Origin: Immersiella caudata
Lineage: Eukaryota; Ascomycota; Sordariomycetes; Sordariales; Lasiosphaeriaceae
Assembly: GCA_030512335.1 (NCBI GenBank)
Contig: JAULSU010000004.1
Location: forward strand, 3,410,001-3,474,000
Direction of reading: 5' to 3'
DNA length: 64,000 nt
Part shown: positions 21,901 through 33,162 of the stretch, piece by piece
Layout of the letters: every line of letters starts with the position of its first letter
Numbering within the stretch: the stretch's first letter is position 1
The notes under the pieces: model-generated
The model's database searches: none
Seen by the model: the letters and a program-made list of their open reading frames with translations, nothing else
What the model was told of the DNA's origin: nothing
Translations under genes and position numbers: made by a program

Positions 21901-22146
21901 TGCACGAACCTCGGAGCGAGCAAAAAGCTGGCGCTGTATTTTCATGCCGAGTTAGCAGACGGAATCCAAGGCAAGAGAGGTGGTAATATGGCAGAAGCCC
22001 AAAGGTGACGGAGTGCGAGGAGGTGCCAGCAGCGGCGAGATGCGGGCAACGTGGGCAGTCGCAACAGTCGCAAGCCACATTGCTGTGATACGGATCTGGT
22101 GGTCGGGTCGGGAGCTGTGCACACGTACCTTGACATCCAGCCGCAT
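18981..22146 (-). CDS. SEC27: Coatomer subunit beta-prime (COPI)
   Basis: Ten exons give 839 residues: 22146-22129, 21933-21910, 21832-21787, 21725-21584, 21525-21335, 21282-21211, 21161-20908, 20854-20614, 20564-19985 and 19932-18981. All joins keep frame. The start MRLDVKRQLFARSERVKGID is the hallmark beta-prime-COP N-terminus. WD repeats follow (DDFQIRVYNYNTSERI, TASDDMTIKLWDW, LDRTVKIWSLGS, SGSEDGTIRIWNA), then the second propeller and the alpha-solenoid, with an acidic Glu/Asp tail. Beta-prime-COP is a cage subunit of the COPI coat and reads dilysine retrieval signals for Golgi-to-ER transport. The many tiny 5' exons (18, 24 and 46 nt) are noteworthy, and the second donor (GTTCGT) is weak. 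A single-copy housekeeping gene in fungi. Confidence 0.95.
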
Positions 22147-22939
22147 ATTGGGCCAAAGTTAACTCTGGGTCGGGAGGTGGGCGGTCGTGGTGGATGGTCG
22201 AGCTTCGAAGCTTTGGCGGGGTGTGCTGCGCGGAGAGGAGTTGACCGCTGAGGGTGCAGATGAACTGCAAAGTCGCAGTCGTCCGTCAAGGGCAAACTGG
22301 CGGCTTTGGATCTCAGCTGCCAGCAATTTTGAAATCGGTCGCTAGAGCAGGGAGCTCGGGTGGGTGTGAGGAATGGACAATTCCTTGCGGGCGTAATCGT
22401 CTCTTCGGTGAAGCTGTGCGCCACGTATCTGGATGCTTTTCCTCAATTTCGCGAATGTGGTCTCTCCTTGCAAAGTGGGCCTGTATTAGGTAATCCAGCC
22501 ATGTTGGTTGATGCCTGAGGCTAGCACTTTTCCCCGCGGATCCAGCTGCACATCGAAATTTGCAGCTCTGGAACTTCAACTTCATTCGGCCACTCAGCTC
22601 ACAGGACGAAATCACACCTCATTGAGCTACGGAGTACCACTGTTGTATTTCATAATGCAACGCTTCTGCTTCTATCTTTTTGAGCGACTGAATACTAGCT
22701 CCTTTAGTGTGGTGAAGCAAGGTTGAGAGGTAAATATGTGCGCAAACTCCGCAAACAAGATCACAACCCAACGAAATGAGCCCCAGGACAAACACCGCCT
22801 TATGTCTGTTGAACCATTTGCCTAGTACCCGAATGGCCTTGCCTAGTACCCGAATGGCCCAGCATACCCAAAAATGCAGCAGAAGAACATATCAGTCATG
22901 AAACGCCCGCTAAAGCCCCGAGCACCAACTAAAAGTCAT
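22147..22939. other. Intergenic
   Basis: Upstream of the COPI gene and downstream of the mannitol-1-phosphate dehydrogenase gene. It holds a 21-bp tandem duplication at 22818-22859, listed separately. No gene seen. Confidence 0.5.
22818..22859. repeat. Perfect 21-bp tandem duplication
   Basis: Two adjacent identical copies of a 21-bp unit that begins TTGCCTAGTACCC and ends GAATGGCC, just downstream of the mannitol-1-phosphate dehydrogenase gene. No function is evident; a recent slippage duplication is the simplest reading. Confidence 0.9.
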
Positions 22940-24212
22940 CTACTCGTCCGATGTGTCCGCTTGAACACGCTTCACAATGTCAACCACTTTGGGATACAGC
23001 TTCTCGTTGGGCTGCAGACCGCACACCTCCTGAACGATTTCATCGGGATTCTTCTCCGCCATGATCTTGGCAAGCTGGGCTGACTCCTCGTCTCCCTCGA
23101 CGTTTTGGAAACGGAAAGCCATCTCAGCAGCGTCCAAGAGGGCGGAGCAATCCTTTCCATGCTCAGCAAGCTCGGCGGCCGGGCCGATGAAACGCTCCTT
23201 TCGGCTAAGCTTCCGGAGTGGCGCACGACCGACTCGCTCGACCGCATCCTCCAAGTCGGGGTTGCTGATTCGTCGCACAATGTTGTCGACATATTCGTTC
23301 TGCACTTCCTTGTCGATGCCATACTTCTGAGTGATGAGGTTTGCGGTATTGGAGAGCGCCTTCGAAACCTCATCGCGGATCTCGCGGTCTTGCAGCGCAT
23401 CGTAGACGGTGCTCTTGCGGCGGTTGTATCCGTGGTAGGCTGCGGTGGCGTGGCCAGTGTTGACGGTGTACAGCTTGCGCTCGATGTACGGCTTCAGATC
23501 CTCGACCCAGTGGATGCCCTCGATACTCGGAGGCGAGTAGCCTTTAAATGGAGTGCTTTCCACCACCCACTCGTAGAACTTCTCGAGTTTGACGTCGAGC
23601 CCGGCGTCGGGCTCTTGGGCCGGCACGATCCGGTCGATGGCCGAGTTGGCAAACCGGGCACGGTCGCTCATGCTTTCTATCTTGTCGGCGGGGGTGTTTT
23701 GTGGCTCCTTGATATGCTCGGCCAGCGTGTCGGTTGCCCCGATGGCATTTTCGCACGCAATGACAGCCATCGGCGGGAGATCTGTTGGGCGTTGATCAAT
23801 TCCCTTGGCAATGACAGGCGCGATAAACTTCAGGATGTTCGGGCCGACGGAGCAAGTCACCACGTCGGCCGTCGCAATCTCCTGGACCAGCTGGGCTTCT
23901 TGTGTCTTGGAGTTGAGAGCGCGGTAGTTGGTGATGACCGACTCGGTTGTCCCTTCATTGCCCACCTCAATCACCTTGTAGCTCGGCTGGGCGTTCAATT
24001 GGTCGATCAAAGAACCGTTGACATCGGCGAAGACAACCTCGTACCCTGAGTGGTGCAAGAAGCAGGCAACAAAGCCACGTCCTGTAGACATGGCCTATGT
24101 TAGACACGGTGCCCTCGGAGAACAATAGGGGCAGGGGTTCATTCTCACCAATGTTGCCGGCGCCGAAGTGGACGGCCTTCTTGGACGCGTTGGAACTCTT
24201 TGCCGTTGTCAT
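22940..24212 (-). CDS. mpdA: Mannitol-1-phosphate 5-dehydrogenase
   Basis: Two exons: 24212-24149 and 24081-22940, total 401 residues. The intron splits the dinucleotide-binding loop and splicing restores HFGAGNIGRGFVACFL, the GxGxxG NAD site. TCSVGPN and VIACENAIGATD are typical of the polyol long-chain dehydrogenase family. The C-terminal domain contains HWVEDLKPYIERKLYTVNTGHA, including the conserved Lys and His region of the active site. The enzyme interconverts fructose 6-phosphate and mannitol 1-phosphate with NAD(H), feeding the fungal mannitol pool used as carbon store and stress protectant. Cytosolic. The promoter has a TATAAA about 195 bp upstream. Confidence 0.93.
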
Positions 24213-24403
24213 GTTGGAGGCGAAGAGGTGTGAGTGGATCTCAGCGGTGGATGTAGTAGTGGTTCAGGGGGAAAAGATCAAAGTTGGTGACGTCCGGTGG
24301 GTGGAAGAGAGGCGTAGGTGAATGGAGGCGGCCGATCAGATTTACTCGTGATAATATGGGGACAAGAGAAGAACGGTTGAGACACCATGGGGAAGCCATT
24401 GCC

Positions 24404-24409
24404 TTTATA
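24404..24409 (-). promoter_or_regulatory. TATA box of the mannitol-1-phosphate dehydrogenase gene
   Basis: TATAAA on the minus strand about 195 bp upstream of the ATG at 24212. Confidence 0.4.
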
Positions 24410-27400
24410 CGCCAGCCGGGCCACGACGAACTAACTGTCTTTTGTGGGAACTTCCCTCGTGCGCCGGGACTGACGATACGTAACGAAGGGAAGCAGAGGC
24501 ATCAGGAGCCGGGGACCACCAGAACGCCCCCTGATGCCATCCCGGCCGTGCAGTGAGCAAAACGGAGCAGAAACATGGAACCTAATGCCTCTGATCGTCA
24601 CTGTGGGCCCGCACGAAACGGATGCTGTGGCTGCGTCTTCCTTTGACCTCGTCCCTTCTCACAAGGAAGTTGACGGAAACAAGACAATCGAAAAGGGTAC
24701 GCTGGGGTGGAAAGCCCCGCTCTGCCCCCCCATCCGAACAGCCCTTCCGTGGCTGCATTCATCCAGGCCCCACTATCTGTGTTGGGACTTTGGTGGCGGT
24801 CCTCTGACGTCCGTTATCCAGCGCAAAGTCACCACTATGAGACCTCAACAGGGACCATCCGTGCCGTATCTTGTTCTCGTTTGGATTGCACATATTTTGT
24901 AAGCGGCTTCGGCATTTACCAAATGATTTCTTTCCAGGTGCTGTGGAAAGCAGAACCATCCCAAACAAGGGGCTGGTGAATTGCAGTGGCACACAGCTGG
25001 GATCCATTGAAGCTACCTAGGGTGTGCGAGTAAAAGGAATCGGGCTCGCGCCATGACACCGCTTCGGAGCAGAAGGTTCAATGACGCTTCCGGTCAGCTA
25101 ACACCCAGCGCCTAACAGGCCAGCTAGACGATGATGACGCTCTTGCACTTGACGATGTCGTCGTCACTGACCTTATCGTCGATTAAATCGTGGGTGTAAG
25201 TGTTGCTGATATTCACGCCATGTGGTTCAGTAAGGGCCCGTCTGCACCCGACTGGCTGGAGCGCTTGCCGCACCCGCCTCACCTACCAGGAACGAGCACT
25301 TGCGTGCCACAAGCGAGCCAGGTGTCACAATGGCTTCCCCCAAGTTTGGGGAATTGGGGAAGCGAGTTGAGCCGCTTGGTCAACTTCGCACCGCATGATC
25401 CAATTGGAAGTTTCTTCGACCTGGCTGTCGCAGAATCAACGTCGTCGTTGGTTTCCTGCTGATACTTGGACAAGATGCATCGTCTGCATCAACAACCACA
25501 ACGAATGCGTCGGTTTCGTCATACTCGTTCTCTCGTCGCATCTCGTCGCGCGGCATCTTATCTCTACCACTGCCATCAAGTGGATTGACGTCGATCACCA
25601 ACGCCTGAACAAACGACAGAGTGACGTCGGCCAGCTTCCATCCGTCCACGAGAACTTCGCAGCGATCAACGATGCGAGCTTGCATCGGCTACCGAGATGC
25701 AACAGCTACCGCCGTTCAACACCGGACCAACATTAAGTTTTGCTACTGACAATGCACGATGCGCCCGCCACGCTCCCCGATACGCGTTGCAAGCACGGTT
25801 GTCCGTGTTTTCCGTCAACTCCCGTCCGTCCCAGGGCTGGACCCGCACGAATGATTGATTGAACAGCACCGTTTTCAGGTTGCCTGCCGGCTACGGTGCA
25901 AATTCACCAAACCTCGCGGCACCGCCATTCTGATGGCTCATCAACACAATACGCGAGCGTCCGAAGAGATTCCGCATTCCGACCAATTTCGAGAGCGCAT
26001 CTGAGGCCCTTGCTTCGGCCGGCACGGTCGTCCCGGTTGCCCTGCCCGCGCTTGGCGAGGACCCTTTTCCAGGGTCTCCCGTGATGATCAGATCCACCTA
26101 TGACGACATGGCGGGGTACATTATCGATAAAATATGCCGCCATACCCGTTTTCTCGGCCGAACTCGACTTCTTGCACCACAGAACGGAAGGCGCAATCAG
26201 GGTCTGCCATTCTTCCACCGACACCGCTACCCAGTGATATTGCCGCGGCGGACATTTGTCTGTGATAAGCGGTCGAAGCGGTGAAAGGGTAGCACGGTAG
26301 CTACCCTTTGGCCCTGTGGATCCCCGCCAGGACCCTGCCGTTTCGCCATTTGATGTCAGATGGGATTCTCGCCAAGCACCGCAATCGCATTTTGTCGAGC
26401 TTGGAACTTGGAAAATACGCTTTCCGGGATGCGAGGGATATAGCGTACTGTCTCCTGACCCTCTCCCGCTCGCGGTATCTTTCCCGGCAATGACTGGAGT
26501 TGCGGATGCGATCTCCTCGAGGCCAGCCGTCGATTGACACCTCCCCTGGGCCTTTGGTGTGACACGTCTAAGTCCGGGTTCCCTCGTGTAACCTGGAACA
26601 TATCAGCACCGTAGCCGCTCCGTGTGAAGTCCTAGGTGGGAAGCGGGTGGGGACCCTTGCTCTGGGCAAGGCAATCAGGGTCCTCATTTCCTTCTTTTCA
26701 CAATGCCGGACACTGCACTTTGCTAAATACAAGATCACAGCAACACCTGGCGATGATCAGCGTCCTTTCTCGCCCACCTGCAGCGGCCGATTGTTCCAGC
26801 TCCCCGGCCCCGAGCCTCCCAGCCCATCATCACCTCGCATACTCCACACAACCCACCTACTCGCGCTTTCTGCCTTGGAATGGGACCCGACCGAATGGCT
26901 TGAACCTGCAATGATCGTACCATTTTTCCATGGCAACGATGCGCTCCCCCATCCTCACATGGCAGCCGAGGCTTCAGAACATCGCTTCGGCAGGCTCTCT
27001 TTCTTTCACATTTGACGACGGGCGTCACAATGCCGGCGCCACTTTCCGGCCGCATTTTGCCCCGGTTCTTTACGCCGTCCCGTCCCGCTGCCGAAATTCC
27101 GGTTTCATTGTGGCTGCTTCTACGGACCATTAACCAAGAGTGTCTCCCTCTCCCGTTTTCAAGAATTCCAACAGAAACGGTGTGGCTGTGCGCAGGAATT
27201 CAAGTTTTTGCCTAGGAACCCCAGTGAACAAGAGTCTTATCGCGTTTCATCCTCTTGACCCGTAATTCCTCCTCCAAGGGCAACCTATGTGGATTCACCA
27301 GTTGTGGCTGAGAAGACCAGTGTATTTCATCAATCTTGCGCGCGCGAGTTGTCATTGTCGTTTCGAGAGGGGCCTTTGCCGTGGAGTATGCTCTAATAGC

Positions 27401-28244
27401 CGACTTGTTGCCGAACAGCATCTCCCTCCGCCAAATTCAGGACCGAGATCATCGGGCCTTGCTGTTATTGCTTATGGACTCACTCCGCGCATCTTCCCCT
27501 AGTTCTTGATGGCAGGAACCGGCAATATTGGGCAAAGCCGGAGTCTTTCGATCGGTTTCAGCGCCCAAAAATGTTGTTTTTGTTCGCAATAACGACTACT
27601 CCAAAACGGCAACGCCAGAAGAAGCCCTCAAGCTTGAGATGATTGCTGGTCGGGTTGGCGAGGGCAAGGAATATGAGGAATGTGCCGGAAGCTTGGTAGA
27701 GGACAATATTCCTTCGCTCCTGCCTTGACGTTGAGATTGGGTCAATCCAATCCTGGAGCACGCATGTCGGGCATTGGGTAACCGACACGCCTGACACTGC
27801 CTGAGGCCAAGGTCATCAGTGGTGACTGCACGGCACTCACATCATGCGCGCTGCACTGCTCCTAAGATATGGCAGCTTCTGTGTTGACCCAATTGTATTG
27901 AAAACATCATGAAAATTCCCCGTCACCAGCTAACAACAAACCTAACCTTATGCGAGGTGATTGTTTTGATCCACCGTCGACTGGACCTGCCGAACTTGGC
28001 TGGATTTCTCAGGGAAGGATCGAGGGGACTCAGCCGGAACGGCCCTCATCTGATGGCGACTGGCTGAGAACGTCCGCTTGAGCTAGCCAAAGAATGAGCC
28101 CCGCCCTTCTTTCCGACGCCTTCCAACTTCTCGACTATATCGTCTTTGCCTTGTAGCCGCAAATCTAGACTCAGGAACTTGTGTCGTCATATGAATTTCG
28201 TGTTTGGTCACCACAATGCATTATAGCCGTGGACCATAAAGGGA

Positions 28245-28274
28245 CAGCCGCAGCCGCAGCCGCAGCCGCAGCCG
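28245..28274. repeat. (CAGCCG)5 microsatellite
   Basis: Five perfect hexamer units in the gene-poor region. Not part of any supported coding frame. Confidence 0.85.
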
Positions 28275-29530
28275 CAAAGCAACAGCTGGCAGCGCTTCCA
28301 CGCGTTTGACTTGGAACTCAGCTTACCTTCATGGCTCATCGTTTCATCGGCCACAGTTCCATTGCAGCAAAGCTCAGCAAAGATGACATTTATCTTTGGC
28401 TGTTCATCCCCCTGTCGCAGTTTGAAGCTGCGATTTCCCTGCGCAGCTCCCAAATGCTCAATTTGGTCATCTGGTCAGAACCAAGGCAGGTTCGCGGAGC
28501 GATAGTTCCCCCAACCCGACCATCACTTTGCCACTTGAAGCTGACACGCGGTAAGCACCTAGAATGACGAAGCGACATGGCCTTATTGGGCGATAGCAAA
28601 ATGCAGTTGGGAGATGGATTCGCGGGACTGCAACCATGCTCGCAGCGCAGGATCGTGATGCTTCAAAAGGACTGCATCATCCGGTGTGTCGACGTCTAGG
28701 ATTGGCTGCACACCGCAAAGCGGGCGAGGCGGGGGACGTGCGCTGCCCGTTTTCGACAGGAATGTCAGCACGTTGTTGGTCTGCAGCTTTTGTTGCAATA
28801 CTAGGAGCAATGGAAAGTGGTTGTTTCATTGGCTCGGTACGTGTTGTTGGATGCAATGCAATCCTCCAGGCGGCATCTAGGGATCAGACCGCTTCTGACA
28901 TTTTGAGGTCTCTGAAGGAATTTACACCACATGACCGAGCCGGAGCTTAGCATCCCGGTGTAGGAAGGACCTGAACATGATCCACTGGGATATGACAGAG
29001 TTGGTGCTATGGCCACTCTGAGTTGGCAACGTTCCTTTTCACTCTGTTCACGATACTGACCGTTTCAACTTTCACCAGCAGAGCACAACATCGTTGCATT
29101 TGGGTAGACATCGAAGAGTCAATAACTGCGCCGCCGCGCTTTCCAACTGTACTGCCGGTCCTGCGGCAGAGTCCGACTCCTGTCAGCATACAATCCAGAT
29201 CCTCCTCCTAGCGCTTCCTCCTGAACGCAAACTTCACAATGTGATTGGGCAAGTCGTCATCGGAAGTCGAGCTGCATACACGTCGAAGGATGGGTCCCAA
29301 CCAAAAAGAGCGAGTCAAACCCTGGGCATGAGGTCCAATGTAGTAACCCGTCTCTGAAGATAGCCATCCCTTGCCGCACCTCAGTTGGCTATATGGGTGT
29401 TCCGGGTCCAGTCCATGGAACATTAGGGAACGACTGCGCTCTGCGCTTGGATTTCGCAAGAGTTCATCGGGTTTCGCAAGAGTTTGTCGGGTCTTAGCGG
29501 CTTTCCACCACTAAACTGAAGCGCGGAGAC

Positions 29531-30984
29531 ATGGCAACGATGGGTTTTGTCCTAAGCAAACTGTTCGGCACAACGAAAGTCAAGCCCGTTGACTCAGGGT
29601 ATGCCTCCTCTGAGGCCGACTCACTGGACAAACCTGTCGCCTACTCGGTTCCCAAGGACATCACCCTGTTAGGGGACATCGGAGATGACTTGAACGCCAG
29701 GCTCACGGCCAAGATTCGGGGGAAGGTTTTAAAACTCCATCCTCCGATGGTCACCATGTTCAGCGACCTCCAGTGGCCTGCCATCGAGATGTTTACCGAG
29801 CACTGGACCGAGGAACAGACCGCCACGTACGCCCGCCTGCGGTACGACACCCATGCGATCATCGATATCGCCCTCGCTGCCAACCTTGAGCGTCTGCAGG
29901 GAGCAAAAGCGTGCGAGTTTGCATTGTTCAGCTTCTTGTGGTATCCCGCTGTGGAAGATTACGAGATTCTCTGGACGGCATCGCTCCTGACACTGTGGCT
30001 CTTTATCTGGGATGACCATGTTGACTCGAACGAGGGAGACCTTGCCAAGGATTTTGAGAGGGCGTGTGTCTGGCGGAAATCAACCGTCGTGACAGCCAAG
30101 CAGGTGCTTGGGTTGGATGACGCTGCCACTGCGGATATGGCTGCTGTATCCGGACCGATGGTTGTGCTGGCCGAGTTTGGCAGGCTGTCGAGGAAGCGGT
30201 TGAGCAGAGTTCAACTGCAGGGAATCTTTGATGAGATAGTTCTCTTTGTGGACGCTGCGGAGATTGAGCAGGCTCAGAGACTGGAGGGATACATTCCCGC
30301 CAGCCATGACGAATATATCGAGCAACGGCTGTACTCGTCGGCGGTGTACCCGTGCTTCCTGGGACTAGGGTGAGTTGAATCATGCTTACTGTACGTCAAT
30401 CACGGCTTCGGGTGCTTATATGTCTCTCCGACAGATTATTCTCTGATTATCGGCTTCCATCCTGGATTTGGCAATCCGAAGAGATGAAGGCCATTCTCAG
30501 AGAGGGCAACTATCTGATCTCGGTGTATGTCCCGATGTTATGATTACTTTGGGATGGGTAGCTGACAAGCTCGTCGCCTTAGACACAACGATATCTTGTC
30601 CTTGAAGAAGGAACTCGTGAACTGCTGCCTAATCAACATTGTACCTGTCCTCTACCACGCTGGAGTTGCATGGGACGACATCCTACCGTTCCTGGACGCC
30701 GAGCTTAAGGGTTGCTGCAGGAGATTAGACGAAGCGGCCGAGGCCCTCCTGGAGAAAACCAAAGGGGACGCCGAGTTAACACATGCCACGAGGAAGATCA
30801 TTGATGGGGTTAGGACCAACATAACAGGAAACCTGGGGTATTCGTAAGTTCAATTCCTGTAGCGCCAACTTTCTGATGTCCAGTGTTAGCTAACAACATT
30901 CAACGAAGACTTCTCACACCTCGCTATAACTGCCCCCTGAAGAATAGCAGGAAGGAAGACGGATCCATCGCAATCACACTTTGA
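29531..30984 (+). CDS. Class I terpene synthase (sesquiterpene-cyclase-like)
   Basis: Four exons: 29531-30369, 30435-30524, 30583-30843 and 30909-30984, total 421 residues, all joins in frame. The aspartate-rich motif is WDDHVD (Asp161-Asp165). The NSE triad, restored across the second intron, is NDILSLKKE (Asn312, Ser316, Glu320). A C-terminal Arg-Tyr pair (LLTPRYNC, residues 402-403) is the usual lid that senses pyrophosphate. These residues bind three Mg ions and the diphosphate of a linear prenyl substrate, commonly farnesyl diphosphate in enzymes of this size. The product cannot be predicted. The N-terminal 70 residues are not conserved and there is no signal peptide. It lies 0.9 kb upstream of a decayed second cyclase on the same strand, so this may be what is left of a terpenoid gene cluster; no P450 or transporter is beside it. 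Confidence 0.88.
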
Positions 30985-31052
30985 GAGCATCTGTACTCAA
31001 CGGGACGCCGTGTGCAGGTGAGATAAAGCATTGAATCGATATGAGCTATCTA

Positions 31053-31078
31053 GGTACTGTAGCATACAGCACAGTACC
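31053..31078. repeat. Perfect inverted repeat, 8-bp arms
   Basis: GGTACTGT and ACAGTACC separated by 10 nt, about 70 bp past the terpene synthase stop. Transcribed, it could form a hairpin in the 3' UTR. Chance cannot be excluded. Confidence 0.6.
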
Positions 31079-31760
31079 GGTAGGTTTCAGTGTCAAGAAA
31101 TTGCTTTGAACATCACGGGGGCAATGGCCCTACAGGGGGTTGCGTTCTCCAAATCCCTGTTCAAGTCAATCGAGCGTGTGTGCGTGGGTGCGCGAGAGGG
31201 AGAGAGGGTTTTCCTAGGGGGATTACAACTCTACTTCTACTTTTCAACACCCTCCCTGTACCGTTCAGGAGGACAAGCTGTGTAACCTGGGCGACTCGAC
31301 CACCTTCTTGGCTACGAACCCATTAGCTAACGGTATGCCCCGCCTGAAAAGAAAGGACACTCTATCAGACCCCTAACTGCATCGGGAGGGTTGACTGTAA
31401 GAATTAGGGTTAAATATTGTCAGATCAAATCAAATCTAACTGAAAACAAACCAAATCGCATTCTTTCCCTGCCGAACCAAGCTAGATCCGGTGCTGGTTT
31501 GGATAGGTTTGATTGGTTGCGACCGCTGCATATGGGTGGCGCAGAAGCGGGGAGGAGGATAGGTTGGCCGGCATCATGACAATTCGCCCTGGTTGGGTGG
31601 GGGGCATAGGTCTTGGTAGGCCATGGTACCATACTGCTTGCTTGCTCACTTGGTCCCTGATTCTTTCTGCAAGAAGGTCAGTGTACCTTCGCAGGGTACC
31701 CTTCGATTTTCCTGACGCTCATCTTTGTGGTGGGAGGCCCAGTGTCGTGAACACAAGGGA

Positions 31761-31767
31761 TATAAAG
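31761..31767 (+). promoter_or_regulatory. TATA box upstream of the cyclase pseudogene
   Basis: TATAAAG lies 115 bp upstream of the ATG at 31876, so the promoter of the decayed gene may still be present. Confidence 0.4.
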
Positions 31768-31875
31768 CCGTTGAAGAAAGGTGGGGAACGTCGGCTGGCC
31801 GGCAATGTATCTTTGGAGCTCAAAAGTCCCCTCCACTAAAGTTCTCTTCTCTCTGCCCTCTGCTCAGCCGCCAAG

Positions 31876-33162
31876 ATGAACACGAATTGCAATACTCCCA
31901 TGTGGTCGATCCGTCAACTTACGATCTCCGGGGACTCTGCCCTGGGATGGAAGTCCGGGTCCACAATGACCACAAGGATATGGACCTTGCCGTTATCGGT
32001 GCCCTCGAAGATTGGAAAGAGTTGATCGGGCCGGCCAGCCCCGTGTACAAAGGCGGAGGCGGTCACCCCTACAATTCCATCCCCATTTCCATCCCCATTT
32101 CCATCCCCGAATGTATGCTGGACCGCCTCTCCATCGTCACCTACGCCACAGAGTTCGCATTTCTCCAGGACGATTCCTACGAAGGCTCCTTCGAGGAGAC
32201 TTCGTTCCCAACCGCACCCAACATGATCAACGAAGGGATGACAGCCATCGACGACATGAACGAGGGTCGCGCCGTGGTCGACAAAACTGGCAGAACAAAC
32301 ACCAGAGGAATTCCCTCAACCAAGAACGCCCGAAAGATCCAGGCTTGGATCATCTCAAAGATACTTTCCATCGATCCCGTCCGCGCCAGGATGGCGTTGA
32401 ATGCATGGAAAAGCTTCTATGAGTCCAACAAGATCACCGGCCTGGCGGCCAAGGAAGTCAAGAGTACTTTTCTTAAACTCGACTCCTACTTCAAGTATCG
32501 GCTCGAGGATCTCAGTTGCCAATACGGACGGGCATGCTCATTTTCGCCTGTGGTCTGGATATCTCGGAGCACGAGCTACCACTGTGCCGCGATCTCCTGC
32601 GTCCAGGGTGGGTCGCATTCACTCTGGTCAACGACGTGTGCTCGTTCGACAAGGAGGTGCGCGATGCGAAGAAAAACGACAACGACTGGACGGCGAATGC
32701 CATCTGGGTGATCTCGCAAGAGCGAGGTGTGAGCGTCGAAGAAGCCAAGAAGCTCGGCGCGGAGATGCTCAACGATTACGCCGCGAAGTACATCGAGATT
32801 ATGAAAGAGGCCAAAGCGTCGGGCAAGTGCTCGCACGACATCTTACGCTTCATGGACGGCGGCTACTGGTCCATCTCGGGTAGTCTTGCCTGGAGCATCG
32901 TCTGCCCGCGATACAACGTAGCCAAAGGGGCGAACTTTTCCGAACGGCAGTTGGACTGGATCAAGAATGGCATCCCCGACCATCTTCGAAGGGGGGACTC
33001 GATGAAGTCGGCGGCGTGCCAGCTGAGACCGGCATGCATCTCAAGGGGCTGATGAATGACTTCAACTTCGACATGAAGGAATTGGCTCAGAATCAGAAGA
33101 AGCTCGCCCTATATGTCGAGTTGGGCGGCCTTCTTGGAACATTGGGGAACTTGCAGCAGTAG
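31876..33162 (+). pseudogene. Decayed class I terpene cyclase related to bifunctional di/sesterterpene synthases
   Basis: A cyclase domain spread over successive frames. After an ATG at 31876 the frame shifts near 31885, giving YSHVVDPSTYDLRGLC, typical of the N-terminus of the cyclase half of fusicoccadiene/ophiobolin-type synthases. The Asp-rich motif is LQDDSYE. The helix pattern KNARKIQAWIISKILSIDP also fits. A second shift near 32515 leads to PIRTGMLIFACGL and the NSE triad NDVCSFDKE. A third lies between 32988 and 33001, in or just after a run of six G, and leads to the last segment ending NLQQ and a stop at 33160. All three shifts have the sign of a 1-nt deletion. No C-terminal prenyltransferase half is present. 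Both metal-binding motifs are still intact, so decay looks recent, unless the indels are sequencing errors. Confidence 0.8.

Larger units (their letters stand above)
24213..29530. other. Gene-poor region, about 5.3 kb
   Basis: The longest stretch without a supported gene. Only short frames are present on both strands, none with a recognisable domain. It is not strongly AT-rich, so heavy RIP mutation is not apparent. The minus-strand frame 28583-28810 has a protein-like end (DVDTPDDAVLLKHHDP), but I cannot assign it; it may be an exon or a relic. A CAGCCG microsatellite lies at 28245-28274. The right end is the promoter side of the terpene synthase gene. Confidence 0.5.
30985..31875. other. 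Intergenic between the two terpene cyclase loci
   Basis: Contains an 8-bp inverted repeat at 31053-31078 and a TATA element at 31761. No gene seen. Confidence 0.5.

Noticed and set aside
23105..24049. Plus-strand open frame of 314 codons
   Set aside because: Antisense shadow of the mannitol-1-phosphate dehydrogenase exon; no protein-like features of its own.
26735..27130. Minus-strand frame of 131 codons in the gene-poor region
   Set aside because: No domain, start context or splice signals; composition resembles non-coding DNA.
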